Part shown: positions 8,101 to 17,151 of the stretch, one piece after another
Layout of the letters: every line of letters begins with the position of its first letter
Numbering within the stretch: position 1 is the stretch's first letter
NCBI GenBank assembly: GCA_964396385.1
Contig: CAYNFH010000018.1
Span: 1 to 49,150, forward strand
Source of the DNA: CAYNFH01 sp964396385
Lineage (GTDB): Bacteria; Armatimonadota; Chthonomonadetes; Chthonomonadales; CAJBBX01
Direction: 5' to 3'
DNA length: 49,150 nucleotides
Program-made: the position numbers and the translations under genes
Notes under the pieces: model-generated
Told to the model about the DNA's origin: nothing
Seen by the model: the letters and a program-made list of their open reading frames with translations, nothing else
Database searches by the model: none

Positions 8101-9588
8101 ATGAGGATTCCACCGTGGCTCTTGCTTCCAGTAGTACTCGCCCTCTGCAACGGCTGCGGCGGCGGCGGCTCGTCGCCCCAGCAGGCAAGCGGCAGGGGAG
8201 CCCTGGTGTTCCGGGTGATTTGGCCTGCGCCCTCTCGGCTCATTCCGGTCGCCTCCCAGAGCATCGCCGTCACGCTCAAGGACTCCAGCAACAACCCGGC
8301 GGGCTCGCAAGTCATCCAGAAGCCGGCCACTCAGGTCACCTTCAGCAACCTGGTGTCGGGCAGCTATACGGCCACCGCCACCGCTTTCCCCAACACGAAT
8401 GGCACGGGCACGGCACAGGCCACGGGCAACGCGCCATTCACCATCAACATCGGCAAGACCACCAACCTCACCGTCACCATGAATACCACGATCGTGCGCC
8501 TGACGGTGACGCCCGCCAACCCGAACCTCCTGGCGCGCCACAACCTTCAGCTCACGGCCACCGCGTACGACATCAAGGGCAATGTGGTGCTCATCAGTCC
8601 CTCCACTCTCAACTGGCAGGGAGGGACAGGCGTCTCGGTGGATCAGACCGGATTGGCGACCGGCGTGCATGCCGGCACGACGACGGTCACGGCCACAGAG
8701 ACGGAGTCCAACGTAAAGGGCTCTGACAACATAACGGTCACGCGCCGCATCTATTTCACAGACGCCGGCGGCAACTTCATCGCCCAGATGGACGACATGA
8801 GCGGGACCAACTTCACCACATACACCGGGAGCGCGAGCAACGGCAGCCTGTTGAGCAATCCGCTCGGCATCTGGGGCGACTCGTCGTTCCGCATATACGT
8901 CGCGGACCAGGCCAACACGCGACTGGTCCGCCTAGATGACATAAGCGGGAAAGGTGTCGTCTCCTATACAACTGAAAAGACCACGTCCGGCGGTCCCGCT
9001 GGAGTGCTGGTGGACCCTAATGGTCTCATCTACTGGACCGACCGGTACGCGGTAAGCGCCGATATCACAACCGCCTATATAGGCCGCATGGCCGATATGC
9101 GCGGGACTAACGCTACTGCGCTCGCGCAATTCGCTTCTACCGTATTTCCGGAGGAGCTTGCACTGGACGGCAGCGGGCATCTCTTCATGATCGACTCCGG
9201 CGGCCCTCCCAGCGAGGTGGATGAGTTCGATGCCTCTACAGGGTCGTTGCTCGCACAGTACCCCGCCGTCGGAGCGAGGGTTACCATCGCTCCGACGTGG
9301 GGAGTGGCCCTCGATTCGTCCGCGCGGATCTACGGCACGGAGAGGCAGGACGTATTCCGCATGAACGACATGACTGGCGCCGGACTGGTAAAGTTCGGCC
9401 TGGGGACGGTCTCCGTCTTCAATAACCCCCGCGGCATGTACGTGGACGCAGACGGGAAGATATACGTCGCGGATACGGGCAATCATCGCATCGTCCGGAT
9501 GGACGACATGAACGGTACCAACCTGGTGAGCTTTAGCGGATTGCCCAACAGCCCGCTAAACGCGCCCACGGGCATCTACGTCGAGTGA
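8101..9588 (+). CDS. Exported (probable lipo)protein: RLIP-type N-domain, BIG2-like domain and NHL-type propeller
   Basis: The 495-residue chain starts with a hydrophobic signal and cysteines at 16 and 19 before a glycine run. C-N-G-C is an atypical lipobox, so lipid attachment is probable but not certain. Residues about 35-120 form a domain with the motif WPAPSRLIPVAS, which recurs in three other proteins of this window. Next is an Ig-like BIG2-type domain (TVTPANPNL...VDQTGLATGV...VTATETES). The C-terminal half has at least five blades with the motif MDDMSGTN or variants and IYVAD-type strands, as in NHL propellers. It is probably a surface or periplasmic scaffold protein. Ligand and role are unknown. 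The next gene encodes a shorter paralogue. Confidence 0.85.
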   Translation: MRIPPWLLLPVVLALCNGCGGGGSSPQQASGRGALVFRVIWPAPSRLIPVASQSIAVTLKDSSNNPAGSQVIQKPATQVTFSNLVSGSYTATATAFPNTNGTGTAQATGNAPFTINIGKTTNLTVTMNTTIVRLTVTPANPNLLARHNLQLTATAYDIKGNVVLISPSTLNWQGGTGVSVDQTGLATGVHAGTTTVTATETESNVKGSDNITVTRRIYFTDAGGNFIAQMDDMSGTNFTTYTGSASNGSLLSNPLGIWGDSSFRIYVADQANTRLVRLDDISGKGVVSYTTEKTTSGGPAGVLVDPNGLIYWTDRYAVSADITTAYIGRMADMRGTNATALAQFASTVFPEELALDGSGHLFMIDSGGPPSEVDEFDASTGSLLAQYPAVGARVTIAPTWGVALDSSARIYGTERQDVFRMNDMTGAGLVKFGLGTVSVFNNPRGMYVDADGKIYVADTGNHRIVRMDDMNGTNLVSFSGLPNSPLNAPTGIYVE

Positions 9589-9632
9589 GTTACCTTGCTG
9601 TTCACGAAGGCAGAAAAGGACAAGCAATCGTT

Positions 9633-10328
9633 ATGAAGCAGTGGAAATGTTGGGCCGCTCTGGCGGCTGCGGTTGTACTCGTGGGTTGCGGAGGCGGAGG
9701 CGGAGGCAACGGCACCCAGTCCAACGGACAGACCGGAGCGCTGACACTGAACATCGTATGGCCCAATCGCTCCCGCCTCATCCCGCTTGCGTCCAACAGC
9801 ATCAAGGTGGACATCAGCCAGAACAACACCGTCGTGGCAACACAGACTATCGCACGGCCTGCAACCCAGGTCACCTTTCAGCAGCTCCCGGCCGGCTCTT
9901 ACACGGTGACCGCCACCGCTTTCCCAACGAACAACGGCAGCGGGGTCGGGCAGGCGCTGGGAAGCTCGACCGCTACGGTCAGCGTGGGCACCACCAGTAC
10001 CACCACGGTGACGATGGCCAGCACCATCGACCACATCGTCATCTCACCCACCAACCCCACCATCCTGCCGGGGCAGACCGTACAGTTCACGGCGACCGCC
10101 AAGGACATCAACAACAACACGGTAGTGACGCTGGCGCAGACTGATCCGAACACTACGTTCAGTTGGAAGTCCGCGGACACAACCATCGCCACCGTCGACA
10201 AGACCGGTCTGACAACGGGCGTGAAGGGAGGAGTCGTCGCCATCACAGTGACGGAAACGGAGTCCACCAAGTCCGTTTCCACCAACACCACCGTCAACGC
10301 CGGCAACGCCGTAATCAACATCCAGTAA
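9633..10328 (+). CDS. Lipoprotein: RLIP-type N-domain plus BIG2-like domain
   Basis: The 231-residue chain has a good lipobox (VLVGC, Cys19) followed by a glycine-rich linker. The N-domain contains WPNRSRLIPLASNS and the RPATQVTF and GSYTVTATAFP strands. A single bacterial Ig-like domain follows (TISPTNP-like start, DKTGLTTGV, VTETEST). It lacks the propeller of the preceding gene, so it is the minimal member of the paralogous set. The ATG at 9633 is preceded by AAAGGA at a long spacing. The open frame upstream lacks a signal sequence, which supports this start. Confidence 0.85.
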   Translation: MKQWKCWAALAAAVVLVGCGGGGGGNGTQSNGQTGALTLNIVWPNRSRLIPLASNSIKVDISQNNTVVATQTIARPATQVTFQQLPAGSYTVTATAFPTNNGSGVGQALGSSTATVSVGTTSTTTVTMASTIDHIVISPTNPTILPGQTVQFTATAKDINNNTVVTLAQTDPNTTFSWKSADTTIATVDKTGLTTGVKGGVVAITVTETESTKSVSTNTTVNAGNAVINIQ

Positions 10329-10353
10329 CGCCACTCGGTTCGCTTCACTCGAG

Positions 10354-10380
10354 GGCCCCGCCACATGGCGGGGCCTTCTT
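10354..10380. terminator. Bidirectional hairpin terminator
   Basis: A 10-bp stem (GGCCCCGCCA with TGGCGGGGCC) has a two-base loop and is followed on the + strand by TTCTT. It lies between the convergent lipoprotein gene (ends 10328) and TPR/barrel gene (ends 10389). Confidence 0.82.
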
Positions 10381-10388
10381 ATGCCGCG

Positions 10389-12797
10389 CTAGAAGTGGTA
10401 TTCCAGGCCGCCCACCACGTTCTGGTGCAGCGGAGTGCCGGGATAGAAGCTGCCCGACCGGATCAGGTGGTAAACGTTCAGGAACATGGAGCCGTTGTTG
10501 CCCAGCCGGCCCGTAATGTAGAGGTTGACTATCGCGGCAGCGTCCTGGGGCAGGACGATGTCACACGGCGTGGCCTGCCGGGTGGTCACAATGAGCCCGC
10601 TCTGGTCCTCTACGTTGATGCGCGTGTCGCGGCCCCCGATGTAGAGCGTCTCCACCCCCACCTGCCAGCCTCCCAGATCCGGCGCGTCCAGCCGGAATCC
10701 CGCCTGCCACGGCGGGAACTGGGGGAGCTGACTGGAGGAGGTCTGGTCAGGGCAGGTTGTGTCTGTGAGGTGCGTCTGCTGGTAGCGGGTGAAGGTGTGC
10801 AGCACCAGTCCCAGCAGCACCGGCTGGTCGTAGTTAACCTCTATGCCGGACGCCTCGCCGCGGTCCACCGGCGCCAGGCTCAGGTTGGCGGAGAGCCGGG
10901 GGTCTTCGGCGATAATGAACATGTCATTGAAGTGACGGTGGAACAGCGTTACCCCCAGCGTCTGGTGTGCCTTCCCTACGAAGGACCAACCCAACTCCAT
11001 GCTCACCAGCCGGCCGTTGGGGCCCGCCAGCAAGGGCTCCCGGTTGTAGATGTGGGTGTCCTCCTCCCGGCGGTCTACCTGATCCATTTGCGGCGGAGCG
11101 GCGAGCGCCTCGGACGGATACAGATCTGCGGCCGCGTTCATTACACGCGGCAGTACGGAGAGCCGCAGCGTCTGCCGTCCCGTGAGGATGCGCCGGGCGT
11201 CCAGGTAGGGCAGCACGAAGGTGGATCCGCCACGGGATCCCACCACAGGGCCGGCCGCGAGCGTGGTCCGGTTGTTCAGGCGCTTGCGCCCGAACGCGTA
11301 GAAGTTGTACAGGTTGCTGGCCCCATTCGGCAGGATCTGCTCGTTCGGCTCCACGGGACCAATAGTGGGAGACCCGGTCCCCCGCGCTTCCGCCGCTGCG
11401 CCGCCTACAGGAGCGACCGTCGGGGCAGGTGCGCCCGCCCGGCGGTTGTTAAGCCAGGAGAGGCCGGTCTTGAGCGTAATGCCGTGGAAGAGGGCCTGCT
11501 CCAGCCTGCCCTCCAGCGCCATCTGCTCGTCGTTGAGCACGCGCGAGGAGGCGGTCCCCGGGGCGGGTTGAAGGGATACGCCGTTATGGCCGTACCCCGC
11601 GTGGAGCAGCACCCGTGTGGCTGCGCCCAGTCCAAGCTGCTGCAGCCAGGAGAGATTGGTGCGGTTCATGCCAAAAGTGGCGCTTGGAGTGGTGTTCAGC
11701 GGATCCGCGGACACCCCCGGTCTGCCCCCGCTCTCCGTGTTCGAGCCTGCATACAGGGCGCCGGAGCCGCCGAGGAGGTTGTTGCCCAGGATTCCCTCGC
11801 CAAAGTCCCTCCGCTGGTAGGCGTTCGACAACCCTTCCACCTGCCTGGCATCCCGGTTGAAGAAGGCCCGGTACGGAATCTGGGCCGGCTGGCCGTTAGC
11901 AAGGTACCGCTCCTGGTCCTCGTTCTCAGACCCAAGGCCGGTGCGGATCTGGTCTCGCAGCGGCACGTAGCGGGATTCGGCGGCCACCGCGGGGCTGAGC
12001 GCCAGCGCCTGGAAGAGCGCACGGTCCGCGTCTCGCGTGCGGAGTTGCTTGCGGTAGATCAGCGCCCGGATGTAGAGACCGTAGGCGTAGTTGGGTTCGA
12101 GCTGCGCCCCGCGGTCCAGGTACTGGAGCGCCTCGTCATACTGTCCTTGTCGGTAGGCCGCCTCCGCCAGAATAGTGTAGACCTTGGCAGTGATCTCGCC
12201 CAGGTCCAGCGCCTTCTGCGCCGCCTTCATGGCCTGCTTGGGCCGGTTCCGCTCCATCCACGCCACGGCTGTGTTCGCCCAGGGCGTGCCCCAATCCGGG
12301 ACAAGTGAGGTTGCGGCGTCAAGCTGCCCCTGTCCCGCCGCGGCGTGGTTCTGGATGACCATCACCGCTCCCAGGTTGTTCCGCGCCGCCGCCGCACCCG
12401 CGCTCAGGGATAGTACGATCTTCTGGCGGTAGAGCGCGTCACTGAAAGCGGTCTCCGGCTGGGCCAGTCCCTCCAGCCCCGTGGCGGTGGGCGCCAGGTT
12501 GGGTCCGCGCTGGAGCGCCGCCCCAAACGCCTGTTCCGCCTCGCGCACGTGTCCCTGCACCGCCAGGAGGATCCCGTACACCTGTTCCGCCACGGCGTCC
12601 TTTGGGTCTGCCTCCGCGGCCTGCCTGGCCGCCTCCTGGGCCGCCCCCAGCCTCCCGCGGCGTACTGCGTCCAGAACCGGGGTTAATCGACTGTTTGGCG
12701 GCGTCTGCGGTTCGTTGCCGCTCGCCCACCTGTTGCCTGCCGCAGTGAGGAGGGCCAACACCACCAGCGCGCGCGCAGTTCCGGTCAACCGATGCAT
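10389..12797 (-). CDS. TPR-repeat protein with C-terminal outer-membrane beta-barrel
   Basis: The 802-residue chain has a signal peptide and several TPR-like helices up to about residue 290 (motifs such as AAEADPKDAVAEQVYGILLA and GQYDEALQYLDRGAQLEPN). The rest is beta-rich, with alternating hydrophobic strands, and ends in EYHF. A terminal aromatic residue is the usual outer-membrane barrel insertion signal. TPR-plus-barrel architecture is known from exopolysaccharide export porins such as PgaA and BcsC. No specific relationship is claimed here. It is the last gene of a minus-strand set (CsgG-like, lipoprotein, this), starts 13 nt after the lipoprotein stop, and has a strong GAGGAGG ribosome-binding site. 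Confidence 0.83.
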   Translation of the reverse strand: MHRLTGTARALVVLALLTAAGNRWASGNEPQTPPNSRLTPVLDAVRRGRLGAAQEAARQAAEADPKDAVAEQVYGILLAVQGHVREAEQAFGAALQRGPNLAPTATGLEGLAQPETAFSDALYRQKIVLSLSAGAAAARNNLGAVMVIQNHAAAGQGQLDAATSLVPDWGTPWANTAVAWMERNRPKQAMKAAQKALDLGEITAKVYTILAEAAYRQGQYDEALQYLDRGAQLEPNYAYGLYIRALIYRKQLRTRDADRALFQALALSPAVAAESRYVPLRDQIRTGLGSENEDQERYLANGQPAQIPYRAFFNRDARQVEGLSNAYQRRDFGEGILGNNLLGGSGALYAGSNTESGGRPGVSADPLNTTPSATFGMNRTNLSWLQQLGLGAATRVLLHAGYGHNGVSLQPAPGTASSRVLNDEQMALEGRLEQALFHGITLKTGLSWLNNRRAGAPAPTVAPVGGAAAEARGTGSPTIGPVEPNEQILPNGASNLYNFYAFGRKRLNNRTTLAAGPVVGSRGGSTFVLPYLDARRILTGRQTLRLSVLPRVMNAAADLYPSEALAAPPQMDQVDRREEDTHIYNREPLLAGPNGRLVSMELGWSFVGKAHQTLGVTLFHRHFNDMFIIAEDPRLSANLSLAPVDRGEASGIEVNYDQPVLLGLVLHTFTRYQQTHLTDTTCPDQTSSSQLPQFPPWQAGFRLDAPDLGGWQVGVETLYIGGRDTRINVEDQSGLIVTTRQATPCDIVLPQDAAAIVNLYITGRLGNNGSMFLNVYHLIRSGSFYPGTPLHQNVVGGLEYHF

Positions 12798-12810
12798 CCT
12801 CCGCCCCTCC

Positions 12811-13794
12811 TCACTTTACGATGATCTGCGTATTGCCGGATTGAACGTTAACCGTGGCCGTGCCGCTGCGCGTGGGGTCCGCCACGCTCGTAGCGATCAC
12901 GTGGAACGTGCCCGCCGCGGCCGGGGCCGAGTAGGTCCCGTCTTGCGCGATGCTGCCGCCGTTAGACTCCTGCACGGACCAGGTGACTCGCTGGTCCGTG
13001 GATCCCGCTACGGTCGCGGTGAAGGTCGTGGTGCCGTTGACCGCTACGTTCACGGTCGGAGGATTGACCTTCACGGCCAGCTTCACCGTAACGGTGGTCG
13101 CCCCGGTCTTCCCGGACTCCGAGTCCGTCACACTGACACTGGTTGCGCCCGCCAGGGCCGCGGTCACCTTGCCGGTGTTGTCCACGCCCACAATTCCCGT
13201 GTTCGCCGACTGCCATGAGACCACGGCGGGGGAGACCAGCACCACCGCACCACCCTTGTCCTTGGCGGTCATGGTCAGTAGCAGCGTGTCGCCGGAGCTG
13301 AGCACGGGGTTTGCCGGCGCGACCTCCAGGTGGTCGATGGTGCTCACCATTGTGAGGTCCACCGAATTCACGACTCCGGCACGTACCAGGAATGGGAGGC
13401 TCGCGGCGGCCTGCGCCACGCCGGTCCCGTCCGCATTGGGGAAGGCGGCGGCATTGATAGTCACGTTGCCCACGGGCACGCCGTTCAGGGTAGCCGTAGC
13501 GGCGCCGCCCTGTGCGGGCCTGGGCACCAGCGCACGCGCAATTTCCCCGCCGCCGACCAGCACGGAGATAACGACGCTGTTGGAGGCCAGGGGAATCAGT
13601 CGCGTCGATTCGGGGAAGACAACGCGGAAGACCATCTGGGCGGTGGCGGGAGCGCTTCCTCCGCCCCCGGAGCCGCCGCATCCCGGAAAGAGCAGAAGGG
13701 CGGCCATTCCGGCCGCAAAGAGGCCGGGCCCACCCCACACGGGATGGCCCGGCCTTGCCACTGCTTTAGCCGCCATGCCTCTGTTTACCCCCAT
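12811..13794 (-). CDS. Lipoprotein: RLIP-type N-domain with two Ig-like domains
   Basis: The chain has about 327 residues. A hydrophobic signal ends in LLLFPGC followed by a glycine-rich linker. The N-domain carries FPESTRLIPLASNS. A BIG2-like domain comes next (VAPANPVLSSG, VDNTGKVTAAL), then a second Ig-like domain with the RVTWSVQESNGGSI and TYSAPAAAGTFHVIATSVAD strands that are common in bacterial adhesin Ig repeats. The start is uncertain: ATG at 13794 or 13776, or a TTG at 13821, and none has a strong Shine-Dalgarno. It sits between a CsgG homologue and a TPR/barrel protein in one operon, so it may be a cell-surface partner of that pair. Confidence 0.8.
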   Translation of the reverse strand: MGVNRGMAAKAVARPGHPVWGGPGLFAAGMAALLLFPGCGGSGGGGSAPATAQMVFRVVFPESTRLIPLASNSVVISVLVGGGEIARALVPRPAQGGAATATLNGVPVGNVTINAAAFPNADGTGVAQAAASLPFLVRAGVVNSVDLTMVSTIDHLEVAPANPVLSSGDTLLLTMTAKDKGGAVVLVSPAVVSWQSANTGIVGVDNTGKVTAALAGATSVSVTDSESGKTGATTVTVKLAVKVNPPTVNVAVNGTTTFTATVAGSTDQRVTWSVQESNGGSIAQDGTYSAPAAAGTFHVIATSVADPTRSGTATVNVQSGNTQIIVK

Positions 13795-13825
13795 TCCGTC
13801 GAGGTACTGCTGCCGTTTCAATCCT

Positions 13826-13856
13826 CAGCAGCCGAAGGGATTTCCTTCGGCTGCTG
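13826..13856. other. Perfect 13-bp hairpin inside the operon
   Basis: CAGCAGCCGAAGG and its complement enclose a 5-nt loop. It lies between the CsgG-like stop (13926) and the start of the next lipoprotein gene on the minus strand. No T-tract follows on either strand. A processing, attenuation or mRNA-stability hairpin is therefore more likely than a full terminator. The rest of 13795-13925 shows nothing else clear. Confidence 0.7.
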
Positions 13857-13925
13857 CGTACGAAAGGACTCAGGGGTTTGTGGCTTGTACTACGGTTCGG
13901 CTTGGTATTACAGTTTACGGCTCCA

Positions 13926-15125
13926 TTACGGCTTCGGCTGGGCCCCGCCGTTGGGGTCCGGCTGCCCCACCGGCGCGGTAGACGCCGTGGAAGCAGCGCC
14001 GGCATCCGCCGGAGGCGCGTCCGGCTTGTACCCGGCGTCGAACCGGACCACGTCCTTGTCCGCGAAGCCCTGTCCGTCTATGGGCGTGGCGATGGCGATG
14101 TTCTTCTCCACCTGCCGCACGCGGCAGCGGCCCGCGCGCGCCCCCTTGGTGGTGCTCAGGACCACGTGGGTATCCGGATCCTCGATGACCTGTCCGGGAT
14201 GGAATACTTCCAGCTCATCTCCTACTTTGATGCCCATGGCGCTGCCACAGTTCAGGTAGAGCTCGGGGCCCTTGCCCTCATCTATAACCTTCGCAACGCG
14301 GCCCTGCCACGGAACCTGGTCCATGCGGTTGCAGATGAACTTCACCGCCTTCTCGATGGCCTCGCGCGTGGCATGGCCCAGCGGCGTGTTCTGCGAGGAC
14401 CCGCCGTTCAGCTTGAATCCCTTCAGATCCAGGTCAAACGCGGTGCCCTTGGATTTGGCGGATCCATCCGCCTTGACGGAATCCATGATCTGGCCCGTGC
14501 TGGTGTCTATCAGCTTGATGTCCAGCACCACGGAGGCGGAGGTCTCGCCGTGGCCCAGGTTTATCCCGGGCAGGAAAGAGGCGCTCCCTCCCGTGCTGCT
14601 CTTCTTGTAGCTGAACTCCGTGATGGCGCCACGTACGATGTATTGCGCCCCCAGGAGCTGTCCGGCCTGGGCCTTCGTGTCATCCCTGACGCCCGCGAGG
14701 CCCTGCTCACCGGCGATGTCCGCCTTGCCCTTGTCGCTGCGCTCCAGCAGGATGAAGCGGTTCGTGTTGGCCAGCGCGCTGTTCAGCATGTCCGTCATCC
14801 CCGTCCCAAAGTCCATGAGAATCTGCGGGTTGATCGGGGCAATGGTGGTCGTGGTGGAGGTTCCCCCCGTGGGCGTGGGATCTACCGTCTGAGTCTGGTT
14901 GATCTTGATCTCCATGTCCGCCACGGCGATACGCTTCTTGGGGCCATAGTAGGGCGGCACATCCACCTTGATGTCCAGGGCCTGATCCTGGTCGTCTTTC
15001 TTCGTCTCGTGCTTCTTTCCCGGATGCTTGAACAGGTTGCCGACATCCTGCGAGTGAGCGGGCGCGGCGGCGAGGCCGAGAAGGACAGACAGACCGCAGA
15101 TAGTCGCGGCGGTCAGCTTCAACAT
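13926..15125 (-). CDS. CsgG/HfaB-family outer-membrane protein
   Basis: The 399-residue protein has a clean signal peptide (cleavage near AHSQD). A CsgG-type core follows: RIAVADM, then FGTGMTDMLNSALANTNRFILLERSD and AGQLLGAQYIVRGAITEFS, which are the family's signature segments. VDIKLID-type strands and a GHATREAIEKAVKFI helix come later. CsgG forms the curli export channel in enterobacteria, and relatives such as HfaB anchor holdfast or other surface structures. The C-terminal third (about 290-370) adds a small beta domain and an A/P-rich tail. There is no lipobox cysteine at the signal, unlike E. coli CsgG. AAAGGAGG lies 4 nt upstream of the ATG. It is the first gene of a three-gene minus-strand operon. 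Confidence 0.85.
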   Translation of the reverse strand: MLKLTAATICGLSVLLGLAAAPAHSQDVGNLFKHPGKKHETKKDDQDQALDIKVDVPPYYGPKKRIAVADMEIKINQTQTVDPTPTGGTSTTTTIAPINPQILMDFGTGMTDMLNSALANTNRFILLERSDKGKADIAGEQGLAGVRDDTKAQAGQLLGAQYIVRGAITEFSYKKSSTGGSASFLPGINLGHGETSASVVLDIKLIDTSTGQIMDSVKADGSAKSKGTAFDLDLKGFKLNGGSSQNTPLGHATREAIEKAVKFICNRMDQVPWQGRVAKVIDEGKGPELYLNCGSAMGIKVGDELEVFHPGQVIEDPDTHVVLSTTKGARAGRCRVRQVEKNIAIATPIDGQGFADKDVVRFDAGYKPDAPPADAGAASTASTAPVGQPDPNGGAQPKP

Positions 15126-15392
15126 TTTCTCCTCCTTTAGGGCAGTACAGCTTGCGGCGCTGGCGCGAGTTCATCGCCGCGCTCAATATGAAATGCCGGA
15201 ACTCTGGCTCATGTGACGGAAGCTATGTAGAGAGTCGGCCGGAGTCTTCTCTGTGGAGTGGCAGGTGTCCTGCCCGCCCGGCTCGTCGCTGAGTATTCTA
15301 CCAGTCCTTAAGTCCCCGCGCTGTGAAACATTAGACAGCCGGCAAGCCAAATCGGAGACAGAGGGCGATTCCAGGCACGTTGGGCGACCGCC
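15126..15392. other. Divergent upstream region of the csgG-like gene
   Basis: These 267 bp precede the minus-strand CsgG-like gene and lead to the operator-promoter at 15393. A CATATT on the minus strand near 15190 could be a -10 for the csgG-like gene. I find no copy of the 11-bp operator set facing that gene and no convincing ORF. Confidence 0.4.
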
Positions 15393-15446
15393 TTCACGGG
15401 GCTTTCACGATGATTTCATGGAGTCTTCGCGGTCGGCCAATATACT
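15393..15446 (+). promoter_or_regulatory. Four-copy 11-bp operator and -10 (copy P1)
   Basis: Hexamers TTCACG (15393), TTCACG (15404), TTCATG (15415) and TTCGCG (15426) begin exactly 11 bp apart. The last ends 9 nt before TATACT (15441-15446), a good -10. There is no normal -35; its place is taken by the operator copies. This matches promoters activated by OmpR-like SARP/BTAD regulators, which bind 11-bp-spaced direct repeats just upstream of the -10. The promoter serves the exported CxxCH gene and probably the BTAD regulator behind it. Confidence 0.78.
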
Positions 15447-15589
15447 CGATCTACATAGTCTCGGCACCAAACTCGCTACTACATCTTCATTGGCGATGGG
15501 AGGGCGAGGCGGTCTTCGACAACCTGCAGGAGCTTATGCGCCCCATGCGCGCACATCCCGCGGTCTGCTGTGGTGGAAAGGAGCGACTC

Positions 15590-17092
15590 ATGATGCGGCC
15601 TCGATCGCTAACTCCCGTCTGGGCAGTCGCAGGGCTGGCAGGGTCTTGCCTCCTGCTGCCCGCCGCTGCGCGGTCCCGTCATCGAACGCAGGTGCCGCGA
15701 TCGGCAGCCTCGCCGCGCCTGGAGATCTTCCAGTTACTAAGCAAGCCGTCCGTGCCTATTAAAGAACTAGGCGGACCGGTTCCTCCTATCACTCTCGCGC
15801 CCGTCCTGAACCGCAGTATGCGAGCGCGGCGCGAAGCGGCCTGGCGGGTTGTACAGCGCGTCTGGGCGCCCGTCCAGGCGCAAGGAGGTACGGTCCCTGC
15901 CTGGATGACCTGGTACGAACAAGAAGACATCGAGCAGCTCTACCGGGACATGTTGACCCGTCATCCGGGCAGCATTCCGCTGGTGGAGATGCCGTCCCTC
16001 ATCTCGACGGTAATGAATGCGCGCCCGAACAAAGACCTGCAGACATCGCTCTCCTCGGCCCGCATGGGAAAGGTCCTGCGCCAGTTCACGTTTCCAGAGT
16101 TCCAGTTGCTCGCATCGCACGTGCGGCCGGGAACAGGCACCATCTACTACAGTCCGTCATACGTGAAGCATCTGCTGGCCAACGCCGAGAGCATCGCTAA
16201 CTACGATGCCCGCTCCTTTGAACGCACTGCGGCTGGTATCAGCTCGCCCGCCCTGCTCGGAGTCCAGAACGGTGAAGCATCCGGCCGGCTCCCACCATCC
16301 AGGCGGCTGGACACCCCACTTTTGGTGAGCGACCCGCCGAACCGCTACGCCAGGAGCATGGACAGGGAGATGCCGGCAGATGCGATCATGATCAAGGTGA
16401 ACTGGATCCCCGCGTCCGAAGGCGCCGTTCGTTACCTCACAGGCGGTGAGGAGATCGCGCAGGGCTTCGGTCAATCTACCACGGGCAAATGGCAGCTTGG
16501 AGGCGTTGCTTTGCAAGGCAGGCGGTACAAGATTACCGGCAGCGAATTCGTGGTGGCGAACGACGAGAAGGGGAGTCCCTGGGGCCTGATGGCCATGCAC
16601 ATCGCCAGCAAAAATGTGCGGACATGGACGTGGACCACCCTCATCTGGGGCGCCCACAGCGCCAGCCACGGAGGGTGGGACGCGGATATGCCGCCCGCGC
16701 TCGCCAGCGAGTGGCCCGCGCTCCAATCCTACGGCATGGTTACCGCGTCGGACTTCACCGAGGGCGACCCAGCTCCGTGGACGGAATATATGGGAAAGGG
16801 CAGCGCAATGCAGACGCTCGGCAACTCGCTGCAGGCGATCTCCAGGGCGATGGGAAACGTACAGTGGTGCGCCAATCCCTACATAGAGACGGAGATGTCT
16901 CACACAAACTGCATCGGCTGCCACCAGGGCAGCCCCAGGGAGTTCCTTGCCACCACGCTGACCCAGAAGTATGAGGTGAACGTCGGTGACTTCTCCTTTT
17001 CCATCGCCAAGAACCGGGAAGCGTTTCTGCGCGTGCGCCAGGAGCTGGCTGCCAAGCAGCCAAGCCATCGCATCGACTTTCGCCGTCGGTAG
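15590..17092 (+). CDS. Exported protein with a C-terminal CxxCH (haem c-type) motif
   Basis: The chain has 500 residues with a signal peptide of about 27 (MMRPRSLTPVWAVAGLAG onward). I do not recognise a named family. One CxxCH motif is visible at C441-I-G-C444-H445 within HTNCIGCHQGSP, so a covalently bound haem c is plausible. Upstream, the aromatic segment WTWTTLIWGAHSASHGGW resembles the WxWATFEH-type stretch seen in other uncharacterised exported single-haem proteins. The ATG at 15590 follows GGAG at good spacing. A much longer upstream open frame overlaps the promoter and is rejected. The gene is driven by the operator-promoter at 15393, has a leader of about 135 nt, and lies 59 nt upstream of the BTAD regulator. 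Confidence 0.75.
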   Translation: MMRPRSLTPVWAVAGLAGSCLLLPAAARSRHRTQVPRSAASPRLEIFQLLSKPSVPIKELGGPVPPITLAPVLNRSMRARREAAWRVVQRVWAPVQAQGGTVPAWMTWYEQEDIEQLYRDMLTRHPGSIPLVEMPSLISTVMNARPNKDLQTSLSSARMGKVLRQFTFPEFQLLASHVRPGTGTIYYSPSYVKHLLANAESIANYDARSFERTAAGISSPALLGVQNGEASGRLPPSRRLDTPLLVSDPPNRYARSMDREMPADAIMIKVNWIPASEGAVRYLTGGEEIAQGFGQSTTGKWQLGGVALQGRRYKITGSEFVVANDEKGSPWGLMAMHIASKNVRTWTWTTLIWGAHSASHGGWDADMPPALASEWPALQSYGMVTASDFTEGDPAPWTEYMGKGSAMQTLGNSLQAISRAMGNVQWCANPYIETEMSHTNCIGCHQGSPREFLATTLTQKYEVNVGDFSFSIAKNREAFLRVRQELAAKQPSHRIDFRRR

Positions 17093-17151
17093 CGCCGCGC
17101 AATATCACTCAAGAGCCGCGCTCCCTGGCGGCCATCCACCCCGGAACAGAC

